64,000 nucleotides of DNA from JAJXZP01 sp963787185 (GTDB taxonomy: Bacteria > Spirochaetota > Spirochaetia > Treponematales > Rectinemataceae), in NCBI GenBank assembly GCA_963787185.1, contig CAWBCC010000009.1:124001-188000 (forward strand), written 5' to 3'. Under the pieces are notes generated by a model. It did no database searches, was not told the DNA's origin, and was given only the letters and a program-made list of their open reading frames with translations. The translations under genes and the position numbers were made by a program. Below, piece by piece: positions 24,940 to 34,087 of the stretch. Positions within the stretch are counted from its first letter, which is position 1, and each line of letters starts with the position of its first letter.

Positions 24940-26472
24940 ATGTCCATTTTGAAGAAACTCTATTCGCGGAATTTCTTCATCTTCAATCTCGTGCTGGTGG
25001 GCGTTCTCATCGGCTTCGCCCTCGCCTATACGGGGTTCTCCCGTTCGGTCGCCGGCTTTCCTTCGGCGACGATAAAGGCCGAGAGTCCGCTCGTCCAGGC
25101 GCCGGCCGACGTGAAGGCCGCGATCGCCTCCGCGGAGGCCGTACAGGACGCGTTTCGCTATGTAGCGGATTCCGTTCAGCCGGCCGTGGTGGAAATCAAC
25201 GTGGTGGAGAAGCCGACGGATCAGCCCAATCCCGGGGACCAGGTGCCGCCGTTCTTTTTCCGCATGCCGGACCAGGGACCGGACCCGAATTCCCAGCCGT
25301 TTCAGGAACGCGGACTCGGCTCGGGCATCGTAGTTCGCCGCGACGGGAAGACGATCTACGTGCTGACCAACAACCACGTCGCCGGATCGGCCAGCGAGAT
25401 CACGGTTACGACGCACGACGGCAAGGAATATCACGCGAGTCTGGTCGGTGAAGACGAACGCAGGGATCTGGCGATGATCAAGTTCGAGTCCGACTCCTCG
25501 AGCATAGCCGTGGCAACTCTCGGCGATTCCTCCGAGGTGCGGGTGGGCGATTGGGCGATCGCGATCGGCAATCCTTTCGGACTAGTGTCGTCGGTCACCA
25601 CGGGCATCGTGAGCGCGATCGGGCGCACGGGCAGCGATCTCGGTCCCTCCGGAGCCCCCGACGGCAACATTTCCGATTTCATTCAGACGGACGCTTCGAT
25701 CAACAAGGGCAACTCGGGCGGCGCCCTGGTCAACATCCGCGGAGAAGTGGTCGGGATCAACACCTGGATCGCATCGCCCACGGGAGGCAGCATAGGCCTG
25801 GGCTTCGCGATCCCGATCAATAACGCGAAAAGGGCGATAGATGATTTCATAACGAAGGGCAAGGTCAGCTACGGCTGGCTCGGCGTTTCGCTCCGCGATA
25901 TCGACAAGGCCACCGCGTCCGAGCTCGGCGTCGATCCCGAGGCCGGCGCTTTCGCCGCACACGTTTTCTACGAAAGTCCCGCTCAAAAGGGAGGTATGCT
26001 GGCCGGCGATTTCATCGTCAAAGCCAACGGTCTGGCCATTCGGGGCATGGACCAGCTGATCCGGATAGTGGGAGACCTAAGCCCAGGCAAGAGCGCGAGT
26101 TTCGTCGTTTCGCGCGGCGGCGCGATGCTGACGTTGAAGGTTCTCATCGAGCCGCGGGAGAATTCCGTGGCGGCCAACGACAGCAATGTCTTCCCCGGTG
26201 TCGACGTCGTTTCGCTCAAGTCCGAGGACATCGATCAGACGAAGATTCCCAAAGGCGTTTCCGGAGCCGCCGTCGTCAACGTGATTTCCAAATCGCCTGC
26301 CGCCACGATCGGTCTCGAACCGGGGGATATCATCACTCAGGTCAACGGCACATCGATTTCCGGAGTCGGCGACTTCTATCGGCTGATCAACGATCCCGGC
26401 GCCAAGAAAATAGCTTTCAGCGTCAATAGAGACGGCACGACGCTCAGTACGCTCGCCTATGTTCGTAAGTGA
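24940..26472 (+). CDS. HtrA/DegP-family serine protease
   Basis: Periplasmic quality-control protease, 510 residues. An N-terminal membrane anchor (about residues 12-32) is followed by a trypsin-like domain with His146 (TNNHVAGSA), Asp176 (RRDLAMIKF) and Ser259 (NKGNSGGAL), then two PDZ domains (from about residue 300, with GWLGVSLRDID, and from about 420, with ATIGLEPGDIITQVNG). An Asn/Pro-rich loop PTDQPNPGDQVPP stands where HtrA proteins have their regulatory LA loop. The ATG at 24940 has AAGGAG seven bases upstream. Probably clears misfolded outer-membrane proteins. Confidence 0.93.
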   Translation: MSILKKLYSRNFFIFNLVLVGVLIGFALAYTGFSRSVAGFPSATIKAESPLVQAPADVKAAIASAEAVQDAFRYVADSVQPAVVEINVVEKPTDQPNPGDQVPPFFFRMPDQGPDPNSQPFQERGLGSGIVVRRDGKTIYVLTNNHVAGSASEITVTTHDGKEYHASLVGEDERRDLAMIKFESDSSSIAVATLGDSSEVRVGDWAIAIGNPFGLVSSVTTGIVSAIGRTGSDLGPSGAPDGNISDFIQTDASINKGNSGGALVNIRGEVVGINTWIASPTGGSIGLGFAIPINNAKRAIDDFITKGKVSYGWLGVSLRDIDKATASELGVDPEAGAFAAHVFYESPAQKGGMLAGDFIVKANGLAIRGMDQLIRIVGDLSPGKSASFVVSRGGAMLTLKVLIEPRENSVAANDSNVFPGVDVVSLKSEDIDQTKIPKGVSGAAVVNVISKSPAATIGLEPGDIITQVNGTSISGVGDFYRLINDPGAKKIAFSVNRDGTTLSTLAYVRK

Positions 26473-26521
26473 GCCGGATCCGGTCCGGCCGGCTTCATAG
26501 TCCATCCATGGAGAGATCGCC

Positions 26522-27130
26522 ATGCGCAAAGAATTTCTTTCGTACGACACCGTCCGCAACAACGCGCTCAAGATGGCGTATAGGATACACAACGACGGTT
26601 TCGTGCCTGACGTCATCTACGTTTCGCTTCGCGGCGGCGCCTATATAGGCAATGTCATAAGCGAGTATTTCAAGATCGTTCGCAGCGAGGCTGCGCGGCC
26701 GGTGTTCTATGCGGCAGTCGTCGCGCGTTCCTACTCGGGCATCAATCAGCAGGAACAGGTTCGCGTCGACGGCTGGACCTACAGCCCGGAATATCTGCGT
26801 CACGGCGATCGCGTGCTTCTCGTCGACGATATCTACGATTCCGGAAGGACGGTCAACCATCTGACCGAGATCATCCTGGGCAAGGGCCTGCCGAGGTCCG
26901 ACGTCAAGATCGCCGTGCACGATTACAAGATATGCTCGTATCGGAGGGAGCAGCTCCCCATCGTTCCGGACTACTGGTGCCGGAAGCACGAGATCGCCAG
27001 CGTCGAAGACGAGATCTGGATTCACTATATGAGCCACGAACTCGTGGGACTGAGCGACGAGGAACTGGACGCCTATTACTATCCCGAGGACCCCGAATTG
27101 AGGGAAATTCTCCGCGTTCTCACGAAATAG
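26522..27130 (+). CDS. Phosphoribosyltransferase family protein
   Basis: A type I PRTase of 202 residues. RVLLVDDIYDSGRTVNHL is the PRPP-binding signature, and VIYVSLRGGAYIGNVISEYF the pyrophosphate loop region. It resembles bacterial hypoxanthine/xanthine PRTases (gpt-like), but the substrate cannot be read from sequence. The C-terminal 30 residues are acidic (LSDEELDAYYYPEDPE). GGAGAG precedes the ATG. It converges on glgC across a hairpin cluster. Confidence 0.82.
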   Translation: MRKEFLSYDTVRNNALKMAYRIHNDGFVPDVIYVSLRGGAYIGNVISEYFKIVRSEAARPVFYAAVVARSYSGINQQEQVRVDGWTYSPEYLRHGDRVLLVDDIYDSGRTVNHLTEIILGKGLPRSDVKIAVHDYKICSYRREQLPIVPDYWCRKHEIASVEDEIWIHYMSHELVGLSDEELDAYYYPEDPELREILRVLTK

Positions 27131-27157
27131 GGCGAATGGACCGGCCGGGACGCATAG

Positions 27158-27283
27158 CAGGCTGTTGAAATACTAGAGGCATTTCAACAGCCTGGTATGC
27201 AATTGCTCGAAAACTCTGCGGTTTTCTGTTCAATTGCTGAATTGAGGTAGTGTTGAAAAAGGCTCTGTAGCCTTTTTCAACAC
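27158..27283. terminator. Three consecutive hairpins between convergent genes
   Basis: Hairpin 1 has perfect 14-base arms (27158-27171, 27181-27194; caggctgttgaaat). Hairpin 2 pairs gcaattg with caattgc (27199-27205, 27231-27237) and gaaaac with gttttc inside it. Hairpin 3 has perfect 15-base arms (27250-27264, 27269-27283; gtgttgaaaaaggct) with a 4-base loop. They fill the gap between the phosphoribosyltransferase and glgC and probably end transcription from both sides. Hairpins 1 and 3 both contain gttgaaa, like extragenic palindromes of many genomes. Confidence 0.7.
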
Positions 27284-27287
27284 CCTG

Positions 27288-28562
27288 TTAGATCGCCGTT
27301 CCCGCGGGTATTACGCCGTTCTTGGGAATGACGATGATGCCGTCGACCACGTAGTGCAGGGGGAACTCGCCGTCCTTGCGCTCCATGCTGTCGATACCGA
27401 TGCGGCAGTTCTGTCCGATCCGGGCGTTCTTGTCGATGATCGCGCCTTTCACGATCGATCCTTGGCCGATGCCTACGTCCGGCCGACCGAGAGTCTTGTT
27501 TTCGGCCCGCTGTTCGGGCGTCTCATAATAGTCGGCGCCCATGCAGACCACTCCGTCCAGGCTCGCGCCGGATTCGATGATGGTGCGCACGCCGACGATC
27601 GAGCGGCTTATCGAGGCATTGGTGATTATGCAGCCTTCGGCGGTGAGGGCCTGGTTCAGCGTGCAGTAGTTCAGCTTGGATGCCGGCAGATTGCGCTTGT
27701 GCGTGTATATGGGCAGGGCCTCTTCGTAGAAGTTGAACTGCGGATTGATCGCCGTGAGGTCCAGGTTGGCCTCGTAGAAGGATTTTATCGTGCCGATGTC
27801 TTCCCAGTAGCCGTTGAACAGATAGGCGTTGACGGGTTGCTTCGTGAGGATATCGGGGATGATTTCCTTGCCGAAGTCGTTGAAGTCGTTGGCCAGAGAG
27901 CGCTCCATGAGAGCGGCATCGAAGATGTATATACCCATATTCGCGAGGAAATCCCTGCCGCCCGACCTTCGCTCGGGCCTCAGCTCCTGCGGTATCCTGA
28001 GCTCCGAAATATCTTTTGTCGGTCCCGGCTTTTCCGTGAAATTGACGATCCGCGACTGTTTGTCCACCGCCATGATGCCCAGGGCGCCCGCGGCGGCGCG
28101 GTCGACCATCGTGCCCGCGATAGTGAGGCTGCAACCCGATTCCACGTGCATGCGGAACATCTCGGCCAAGTCCATCCTGTAGAGCTGGTCGCCCGAAACG
28201 ATGAGGTAGTGGGTCGGCGCCTGCGGCCTGAAGTGCACGAGGTTTTTTCGGACCGCGTCGGCCGTGCCCTCGTACCAGCCCGAATGCACTAGGGTCTGTT
28301 CGGCGGCGAGGATCTCGACATATCCGTGCGAGAAGGAATCGAAGGTATAGGTATGCGAAATATGCAGATGGAGAGAGGCCGAGTTGAACTGGGTGAGAAT
28401 GTAAATCTGATTGAAGCCCGCGTTGATGCAATTGGAGATGGGAATGTCGACGATCCGGTACTTGCCTCCGAACGGCACTGCCGGCTTGGCCCGATCCTTG
28501 GTGAGTGGGAACAGGCGGGTGCCTCTGCCTCCGCCCAGCACGATGGAAAGAACCTTGGCCAC
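27288..28562 (-). CDS. glgC: Glucose-1-phosphate adenylyltransferase
   Basis: Makes ADP-glucose for glycogen synthesis. The 424-residue protein has the nucleotidyltransferase opening LGGGRGTRLFPLTKDRAKPA, then FGGKYRIVDIPISNCINAG and LIVSGDQLYRMD. FTEKPGPTK is the glucose-1-phosphate loop with the lysine, and a left-handed beta-helix with NASISRSIVGVRTIIESGA closes the protein. Translation starts at a GTG (28562) preceded by GAGGAGG, which fits the family N-terminus better than upstream starts. No other glycogen gene is near. Confidence 0.95.
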   Translation of the reverse strand: MAKVLSIVLGGGRGTRLFPLTKDRAKPAVPFGGKYRIVDIPISNCINAGFNQIYILTQFNSASLHLHISHTYTFDSFSHGYVEILAAEQTLVHSGWYEGTADAVRKNLVHFRPQAPTHYLIVSGDQLYRMDLAEMFRMHVESGCSLTIAGTMVDRAAAGALGIMAVDKQSRIVNFTEKPGPTKDISELRIPQELRPERRSGGRDFLANMGIYIFDAALMERSLANDFNDFGKEIIPDILTKQPVNAYLFNGYWEDIGTIKSFYEANLDLTAINPQFNFYEEALPIYTHKRNLPASKLNYCTLNQALTAEGCIITNASISRSIVGVRTIIESGASLDGVVCMGADYYETPEQRAENKTLGRPDVGIGQGSIVKGAIIDKNARIGQNCRIGIDSMERKDGEFPLHYVVDGIIVIPKNGVIPAGTAI

Positions 28563-28664
28563 AATCTCCTCCTCGCTTATTCGGACTCGTCGACGTTCTG
28601 CGCGCGCATTCGTTGAGAATGGATGGTCGATTGGTCGTGACGGGAACGCAACGGTCCAGGGCAA

Positions 28665-28693
28665 AGTATAGGGGCGATCAGAAGCGTTTGCAA
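28665..28693 (-). promoter_or_regulatory. Promoter of glgC
   Basis: On the minus strand TTGCAA (28688-28693) and TATACT (28665-28670) are spaced by 17 bases. The start of transcription would be near 28658, leaving a leader of about 95 bases. Confidence 0.65.
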
Positions 28694-28774
28694 GGCGCAA
28701 TGGCGCTCATCACGAGGCCTCGGCCGAGCCGGGACGGATGGCACGGGTCTACCGGGCATGGTATAACTCGATCG

Positions 28775-31198
28775 ATGGTTTCATCGATGGCGCGCGATTT
28801 CATCGAGGCTTTCCTGGCCGATCCGGAGATACGTCCCTGCGTCGCGCATGTGGAGAGGATCGAGGCGCGACCGGCGACTTGGGCCGATCTGCCGACCGAT
28901 TTGGATGAACGGCTCAGGAGCGCCCTCGCGATCAAGGGTGTCGCTCGACTTTACTCGCATCAGGCGCAGGCATACCGCCGGGCGCGAGCGGGGGAGGACT
29001 TCGTCGTCGTCACGCCGACCGCGAGCGGGAAGACACTTTGCTATAACTTGCCGGTCGTGCAAACATTGCTCGAAGAGCCGACGGCGCGCGCGCTCTATCT
29101 ATTCCCCACCAAGGCCCTTTCGCAGGATCAGCAGTCGGAACTCAACGAGATCGCGCTCGGCGGTAGCATCCCCGTCCATATCTGCACCTACGACGGAGAC
29201 ACCCCCGATTCGCTTCGCGGCGCCGCGCGGGAGACCGGCCGCATCGTCATATCGAATCCTGATATGCTGCATTCTGGCGTTCTTCCCAACCATCCCAAGT
29301 GGATACGGTTCTTTTCGAATCTCCGCTACGTCGTCGTGGACGAAATGCACGCGTATCGAGGGGTTTTTGGCAGCCATGTCGCGGATCTCCTGCGACGGCT
29401 GCTCCGGGTTTCGGCGTTTTACGGATCTCGCCCCAGCTTCATTTTTTGTTCGGCCACCATCGGCAATCCCGGCGAACTCGCCCGAACGCTCCTGGGAAGG
29501 GATGTCGGCGAGCTTTCGGAGAACGGCGCGCCACAGGGAGAACGGCGGATCGTCTTCTACAACCCTCCGATCGTCGATCCGGTCCAGGGCATCCGCAGGA
29601 GCACTGCCACCGAATCGGAAAAACTGGCGGTCAGGCTTCTCAAGGCAGGGGTAAAGACGATCCTTTTCGCGCGCTCGCGCCTGCGAGTCGAATTGATTGC
29701 CGCGTATATCAACGAGGCGATCGCAAATGTATTCACCGACAATGGCCGCATCGTAGTGAGCCCATACCGCTCGGGCCTGCTGCCGAAGGAGCGGCGCGCG
29801 ATCGAACGCGGACTGAGAAACGGCCTCATCCACGGCGTCGTCTCGACCAACGCGCTCGAACTGGGCATAGACATCGGCGGCCTCGATGCGGCCGTGCTCG
29901 CGGGCTTTCCCGGAAGCTTCGCAAGCTTTTGGCAGCAGTCGGGACGCGCCGGCCGCAGGGGAGGGATCTCTCTTTCGATCTTCGTCGCCTCTTCGTCTCC
30001 CATGGACCAGTACATTATCGCTCATCCGGAATACTTTTTCGCCCGAAGTCCCGAAGCCGCGCGGATCGATCCGACCAATCCGTACATATTCATGGATCAC
30101 CTCAAGTGCGCGGCTTTCGAGCTGCCTTTCGCCGAAGGCGAAGCCCTGAGTCTCTCCGGAGAGGCGAATGGGAGCGGGGATGAGATCGAAGCGACTCGCG
30201 ATGCTCTGGCCTATCTCGAAGAGGACGGCATCGTCCGTTTGACCAAAGGTCGTTGGTATTGGTCCGCGGACTCCTACCCGAGCGAGAAGATATCGCTCAG
30301 GTCTTCCGTCTCGGACAACGTGGTGATCGTCGACCACACGGGCGGCGGGTCGCGGGTCATCGGCGAAATGGATCGTCCGAGCGCGAAAGAGCTGATTTTC
30401 GACAATGCAGTCTATATCCATCTCGGACGCCAATACATCGTCCAGAAGCTCGATCTGGAAAATCGAACCTGTCATGTCATCGAAAAGGATCTGGGTTATT
30501 GGACCGATGCGGTGGTCAAGACGGATATTAAGGTCCTTACTGAGGATAGCCGGGGCATCCTCAGTTCCGAGGACAGTCGGGGCATCTTCGGCGGAGGGCG
30601 GATCGCGGAATATGTGCTGGGCGACGTGTTGGTGCGCAGTCAGGCCGAGAAGTTCAAAAAACTGCGGTTCCACAGTCACGAAAACGTCGGTTACGGTGAG
30701 ATCAATCTCCCGCCCGAAGAGATGCAGACGAGAGCTATCGTGATCCTCGTACCCTCCGATGGCGCGGGCGATCGGCTGGAACGGGAGGCCCGGGGGGACG
30801 AGGCGTTCAAGGCCGCCGTGCTCGCGGGCGTGGGGCGGCTTTTGCACGATATGGCCCCCGTTTTTCTCATGTGCGACCCTCGCGACCTTGGACGCTCCGA
30901 ACGCATCCGCGATCCTCATTTCGGCGAGGCCGCTCTCTATTTCTATGATCGGTATCCCGGAGGCACCGGTCTCGCCGAAGGTCTGGCCGCCCTTCTCCCC
31001 AGGACGATATCGGCGGCGCGCGAGCGTCTGACTTCATGCCCTTGCTCTTCCGGTTGTCCGTCCTGCATCGGCGTGGATTATTCCGACGCTGCGCCGGGAA
31101 AGGCGATCGATCGTTCGCCGATCGACGGCGCCGCGATCAAGAGAAGTTCGGCTGCCTTGCTTGCGGCCTTGGAGGCGGGCACGTGGCGGGAGACCTGA
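28775..31198 (+). CDS. mrfA: MrfA/YprA-type DEAD/DEAH-box helicase
   Basis: Superfamily 2 DNA helicase of 807 residues. Motif I is TPTASGKTLCYNLP (near residue 82), Ia FPTKALSQDQ, II VVVDEMHAY (near 188), III FCSATIGNP, and the second RecA domain has STNALELGIDIGGLD and QQSGRAGRRG. The C-terminal half has the DUF1998 region and a four-cysteine metal site, CPCSSGCPSC (near residue 755), as in Bacillus YprA. In Bacillus subtilis the MrfA-MrfB pair removes mitomycin C adducts independently of UvrABC, and the MrfB-type nuclease follows here as well. No clear ribosome-binding site; a TATAAC box ends eight bases before the ATG, so the message may have almost no leader. Confidence 0.9.
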   Translation: MVSSMARDFIEAFLADPEIRPCVAHVERIEARPATWADLPTDLDERLRSALAIKGVARLYSHQAQAYRRARAGEDFVVVTPTASGKTLCYNLPVVQTLLEEPTARALYLFPTKALSQDQQSELNEIALGGSIPVHICTYDGDTPDSLRGAARETGRIVISNPDMLHSGVLPNHPKWIRFFSNLRYVVVDEMHAYRGVFGSHVADLLRRLLRVSAFYGSRPSFIFCSATIGNPGELARTLLGRDVGELSENGAPQGERRIVFYNPPIVDPVQGIRRSTATESEKLAVRLLKAGVKTILFARSRLRVELIAAYINEAIANVFTDNGRIVVSPYRSGLLPKERRAIERGLRNGLIHGVVSTNALELGIDIGGLDAAVLAGFPGSFASFWQQSGRAGRRGGISLSIFVASSSPMDQYIIAHPEYFFARSPEAARIDPTNPYIFMDHLKCAAFELPFAEGEALSLSGEANGSGDEIEATRDALAYLEEDGIVRLTKGRWYWSADSYPSEKISLRSSVSDNVVIVDHTGGGSRVIGEMDRPSAKELIFDNAVYIHLGRQYIVQKLDLENRTCHVIEKDLGYWTDAVVKTDIKVLTEDSRGILSSEDSRGIFGGGRIAEYVLGDVLVRSQAEKFKKLRFHSHENVGYGEINLPPEEMQTRAIVILVPSDGAGDRLEREARGDEAFKAAVLAGVGRLLHDMAPVFLMCDPRDLGRSERIRDPHFGEAALYFYDRYPGGTGLAEGLAALLPRTISAARERLTSCPCSSGCPSCIGVDYSDAAPGKAIDRSPIDGAAIKRSSAALLAALEAGTWRET

Positions 31199-32526
31199 AA
31201 AAACGCCTGGCGCGGATTCGAGCCGGCGGCCTCCCCCAAGAGTCGGGGAGAATATCCTTTTCCGATCGGCGAAGCGGCGGATTCGATGCTTTGCCGCGAC
31301 TCCGAGCGGAGCGGGTCGGCGACCGCGAGAGCCGAGAAACGCCTCAATGTCTCGCCGGATGGGAGCGCGCCGGCGAAATGGTCTGGATTCGCGATGTTAG
31401 CAGAACGGTGGAATTCCCCGGGGTGATGGATCCGCTTCCCTTCTCTTCGCTCGGCAGCCTGCGGCGCGTCGCCGCAACGCGCAACGCCCTCTCGCGAAGA
31501 TCGCCCCGTCCGCCGCCTCACATTGCAAACATCGATATGCCGCGCCCGCCCCAAGAGCCAATCTCCGTGGAATCTCTGCGTTTTTTCGATCTTGAAACCA
31601 CGGGTCTTTCGGGAGGAAGCGGAACCATTGCCTTCTTGGCCGCCATCGGCCGAGTAGATCGCGGCCGACTCGAGATCAGGCAGTTTTTTCTCGAAGATTT
31701 TCCCGGCGAGCAGAGATGGCTCGATCTTCTATCGAGTGACCTCCCGCAGGGTTCGGTCCTCGTGAGCTACAACGGCCGCGCGTTCGACATGCCGCTTTTC
31801 CGCACACGCTGCGTGATGAACGGCATTCCGTTCCCCGAAGCGCGCCACATCGACGCGTTGCCTTGTTCGCGCAGGCTCTGGCGCAAGATATTCGGGGGCG
31901 CCTCTTTGGGACTCCTCGAGGTGGAACTCTTGGGGATCGAACGCCGCGAGGATCTTCCCGCGGACGCCATTCCCGAAGTCTGGTTTTCGTTTCTGAGGGA
32001 CGGCGACTCGCCCCTCATGTCCGCCGTGATGTCGCATAACGCCGACGATATCGAAAGCCTGGTCCGGCTGGTCGCGTCGATAAGCGCCCTGTTCGAAAGC
32101 CCAGCGACGATTTCGCCGGTGCAGATCGATCTGGGTTCTTTCGGCAGGACCCTGGTGGCGATGGGCCGTGTCGACGAGGGGGTGTCGATTCTGCGAACGG
32201 CCTTTGAAAACGGAGACGAAAACGCGGGCCTGCGGCTTTCGAAGCTGTATCGCAGAGCAGGAAGACAAAAGGAGCGTCGGAGGCTGCTCGAGTCGCTGCC
32301 GATTACGTTCCGGTCCTGCGTCGAGCGTGCGAAGTTCCATGAGCACGTGGAGCACGACTGGGTCGAAGCCCTGCGATGGACGCAGAGGGCCGAAGAATTC
32401 GTCGACGGCGAGAGGCTCGAGGCCTCTCTGAGTCGTCGCCGGTCGCGTTTGGAACGCTTGATATCCAAGAGCGCAAAAACGTCCGCCGAAGCCCCGGCGT
32501 TCTCTGGAATCGGCTCAAGTTCATGA
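31183..32526 (+). CDS. mrfB: MrfB/YprB-type DEDD exonuclease
   Basis: RNase H-like 3'-5' exonuclease of 447 residues. FFDLETTGLSGGSGTIAFLA (near residue 136) supplies the first Asp and Glu, VSYNGRAFDMPLFRTR the next Asp, and SHNADDIESLVRL the last. After the nuclease domain come TPR-like repeats (FGRTLVAMGRVDEGVSILRT), also present in YprB. It overlaps mrfA by 16 bases, and its GTG start (31183) follows GGAGG by seven bases, so helicase and nuclease are translated as a pair. Presumed substrate: adducted DNA opened by MrfA. Confidence 0.85.
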   Translation: MAGDLKKRLARIRAGGLPQESGRISFSDRRSGGFDALPRLRAERVGDRESRETPQCLAGWERAGEMVWIRDVSRTVEFPGVMDPLPFSSLGSLRRVAATRNALSRRSPRPPPHIANIDMPRPPQEPISVESLRFFDLETTGLSGGSGTIAFLAAIGRVDRGRLEIRQFFLEDFPGEQRWLDLLSSDLPQGSVLVSYNGRAFDMPLFRTRCVMNGIPFPEARHIDALPCSRRLWRKIFGGASLGLLEVELLGIERREDLPADAIPEVWFSFLRDGDSPLMSAVMSHNADDIESLVRLVASISALFESPATISPVQIDLGSFGRTLVAMGRVDEGVSILRTAFENGDENAGLRLSKLYRRAGRQKERRRLLESLPITFRSCVERAKFHEHVEHDWVEALRWTQRAEEFVDGERLEASLSRRRSRLERLISKSAKTSAEAPAFSGIGSSS

Positions 32527-32551
32527 AAACCGGAAAGACAAAGCGACGTCG

Positions 32552-33691
32552 CTATGATCGCTGGAGTATGGCGATAGCATCCTGGATGTAGATGTTCCTT
32601 ATTCCCAGCCTCTGGAAATCGGCGAGCGCTTCGAGCGCGCGCTGACGATCACCCTGGGCCTCGTAGCATTGTGCCAGCTCCAGATAGAGTCGGTAGTTCT
32701 TGGGATCGTTCTGAACGAGTTTGTGCAGCGAAACGATGGCGTCCTGGTACTTCCCCTGCAATCGAGCGATCATGGCGAGCCCGAGAACCGCGTAGACGTC
32801 GAACTCGATATTGAGCGCCCGCTCGTAATATTCTACGGCTTTTTCCAGTTCGCCCATCGTGCGGTATGCATCGCCGGCCCTCGTCAGTATGACTTTATTC
32901 CGCGGGTCTTTCTCGAGGATGCGGTTCCAGTAATCGAGCGAGCGGCTCTGCCTTTCGGTGCCGCGATAACAGTCGGCCAAACCGAAGAGCGCATAGAAAT
33001 TGTCGGGCTCCTTCGCGAGAGCCTTTTCGAAAAAAGGGACGCCGAGGTCGAATTGTTTGAGTTTGCGGTAGCAATTGCCGATCGACGTGAGGACTCGTAT
33101 GTCCACGTTGTCGCCCTGCAGGTCGACCATGCGCTGCCAGTAGCCGAGAGCGTCCTTATATTCCTTGAAGTCGTAGTGGAGATGCCCGAGTCCGATCAGC
33201 GCATAGGGATTGTCGGCCTCCATTTCGAGGACGCGGAGATAGATGGCCTTGGACTTGCGGAAATCGCGAACCTTGCGGTACGCGTCCGCGACGCGTGTGA
33301 GCACCGTGATGTTCTTGTTGTCGTGCAAGAGATACTGTTCCCATATCTCGATGGCTTTCTGATATTGGTTCAAAGCCTTGTAGCAATCGGCGAGCCCGAA
33401 GAGCGCATAATTGTTGCCCGGATGATAGATGAGACATTTCTTGTAATGGTCGACGGCGTCGCGGAACGCGCCGCGTTTGCGCGCCGCGTCTCCCAGACCG
33501 ACGAGGGCGTAATTGTTTTCGCGATCTCGCTCGAGAATGCGCGCGAAGCATTCCTCGGCTTCTTCTATGCGATTTTCTTTCAGATATTGATATCCCTTTT
33601 TTGAGAATTCCGCGATCTCCGCGATTTCAGGACTGGGGGGTTCGTGGGCGCTTTCGCGATGCTGGAACTCATTATTCGGGTTGTCGCTCAT
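32552..33691 (-). CDS. Tetratricopeptide-repeat protein
   Basis: A 379-residue protein made almost entirely of TPR units, about ten of them, e.g. NRIEEAEECFARILERDREN and FFEKALAKEPDNFYALFGLA. It has no signal peptide or other domain and is probably a cytoplasmic docking protein. The ATG at 33691 follows AGAGGA. It overlaps the end of the upstream small gene by 20 bases, so the two are an operon. Treponema genomes carry TPR proteins of this kind; the partner is unknown. Confidence 0.8.
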   Translation of the reverse strand: MSDNPNNEFQHRESAHEPPSPEIAEIAEFSKKGYQYLKENRIEEAEECFARILERDRENNYALVGLGDAARKRGAFRDAVDHYKKCLIYHPGNNYALFGLADCYKALNQYQKAIEIWEQYLLHDNKNITVLTRVADAYRKVRDFRKSKAIYLRVLEMEADNPYALIGLGHLHYDFKEYKDALGYWQRMVDLQGDNVDIRVLTSIGNCYRKLKQFDLGVPFFEKALAKEPDNFYALFGLADCYRGTERQSRSLDYWNRILEKDPRNKVILTRAGDAYRTMGELEKAVEYYERALNIEFDVYAVLGLAMIARLQGKYQDAIVSLHKLVQNDPKNYRLYLELAQCYEAQGDRQRALEALADFQRLGIRNIYIQDAIAILQRS

Positions 33692-34037
33692 TTTTTTCCT
33701 CTCGTTCCTCTTCTTCGCGCAGTAGGCTTTGTATCACGACCGCCACGTTCCCGACTAGTTCTTCGATTTTGCTTTTGTCGCGGGCGAGCCAATACATCTT
33801 GAGCGCGTCCACGGGACGCTTTTCCTGCAGATAGCGATTGCCGATACGGATAAGTCCGTCGGAATATCCGGTGGTCTGGAAAATTCTTCGAGCAGTTTCC
33901 ACGTCGCCGCGATTGAACAGCTCGTTCCCCTTGCGATTGAGCTTGACCTTTCGATCGGATTCGACGCCTCGAACAGGCTCGTCGGCACTCTTGATGAGAC
34001 CTTCGCCGGGGAATCGTTCGAACAAGTTTTTATCCAT
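33672..34037 (-). CDS. Small helical protein of unknown function
   Basis: About 121 residues, not recognised. It begins MDKNLFERFPGEGLIKSADE, has a possible single TPR-like hairpin (NRKGNELFNRGDVETARRIF; LIRIGNRYLQEKRPVDALKM) and ends in a highly charged tail (REEEEREEKNERQPE). The ATG at 34037 is chosen because the predicted start of transcription (near 34052) leaves room only for a 15-base leader; a GTG at 34055 in the same frame is the alternative. No ribosome-binding site is visible. It is the first gene of an operon with the TPR protein. Confidence 0.65.
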   Translation of the reverse strand: MDKNLFERFPGEGLIKSADEPVRGVESDRKVKLNRKGNELFNRGDVETARRIFQTTGYSDGLIRIGNRYLQEKRPVDALKMYWLARDKSKIEELVGNVAVVIQSLLREEEEREEKNERQPE

Positions 34038-34058
34038 AGTTACAAACCGTTTCACTAA

Positions 34059-34087
34059 ATAATAAACTATGCGGTCGCAATAATCAA
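34059..34087 (-). promoter_or_regulatory. Promoter of the small-protein/TPR operon
   Basis: On the minus strand TTGATT (34082-34087) and TATTAT (34059-34064) are spaced by exactly 17 bases. The -35 lies in the loop of the palindrome at 34070-34100. Confidence 0.6.

Noticed and set aside
29099..30919. A 606-codon frame antisense to mrfA
   Set aside because: Helicase motifs on the plus strand are complete; the antisense product shows no pattern of its own.
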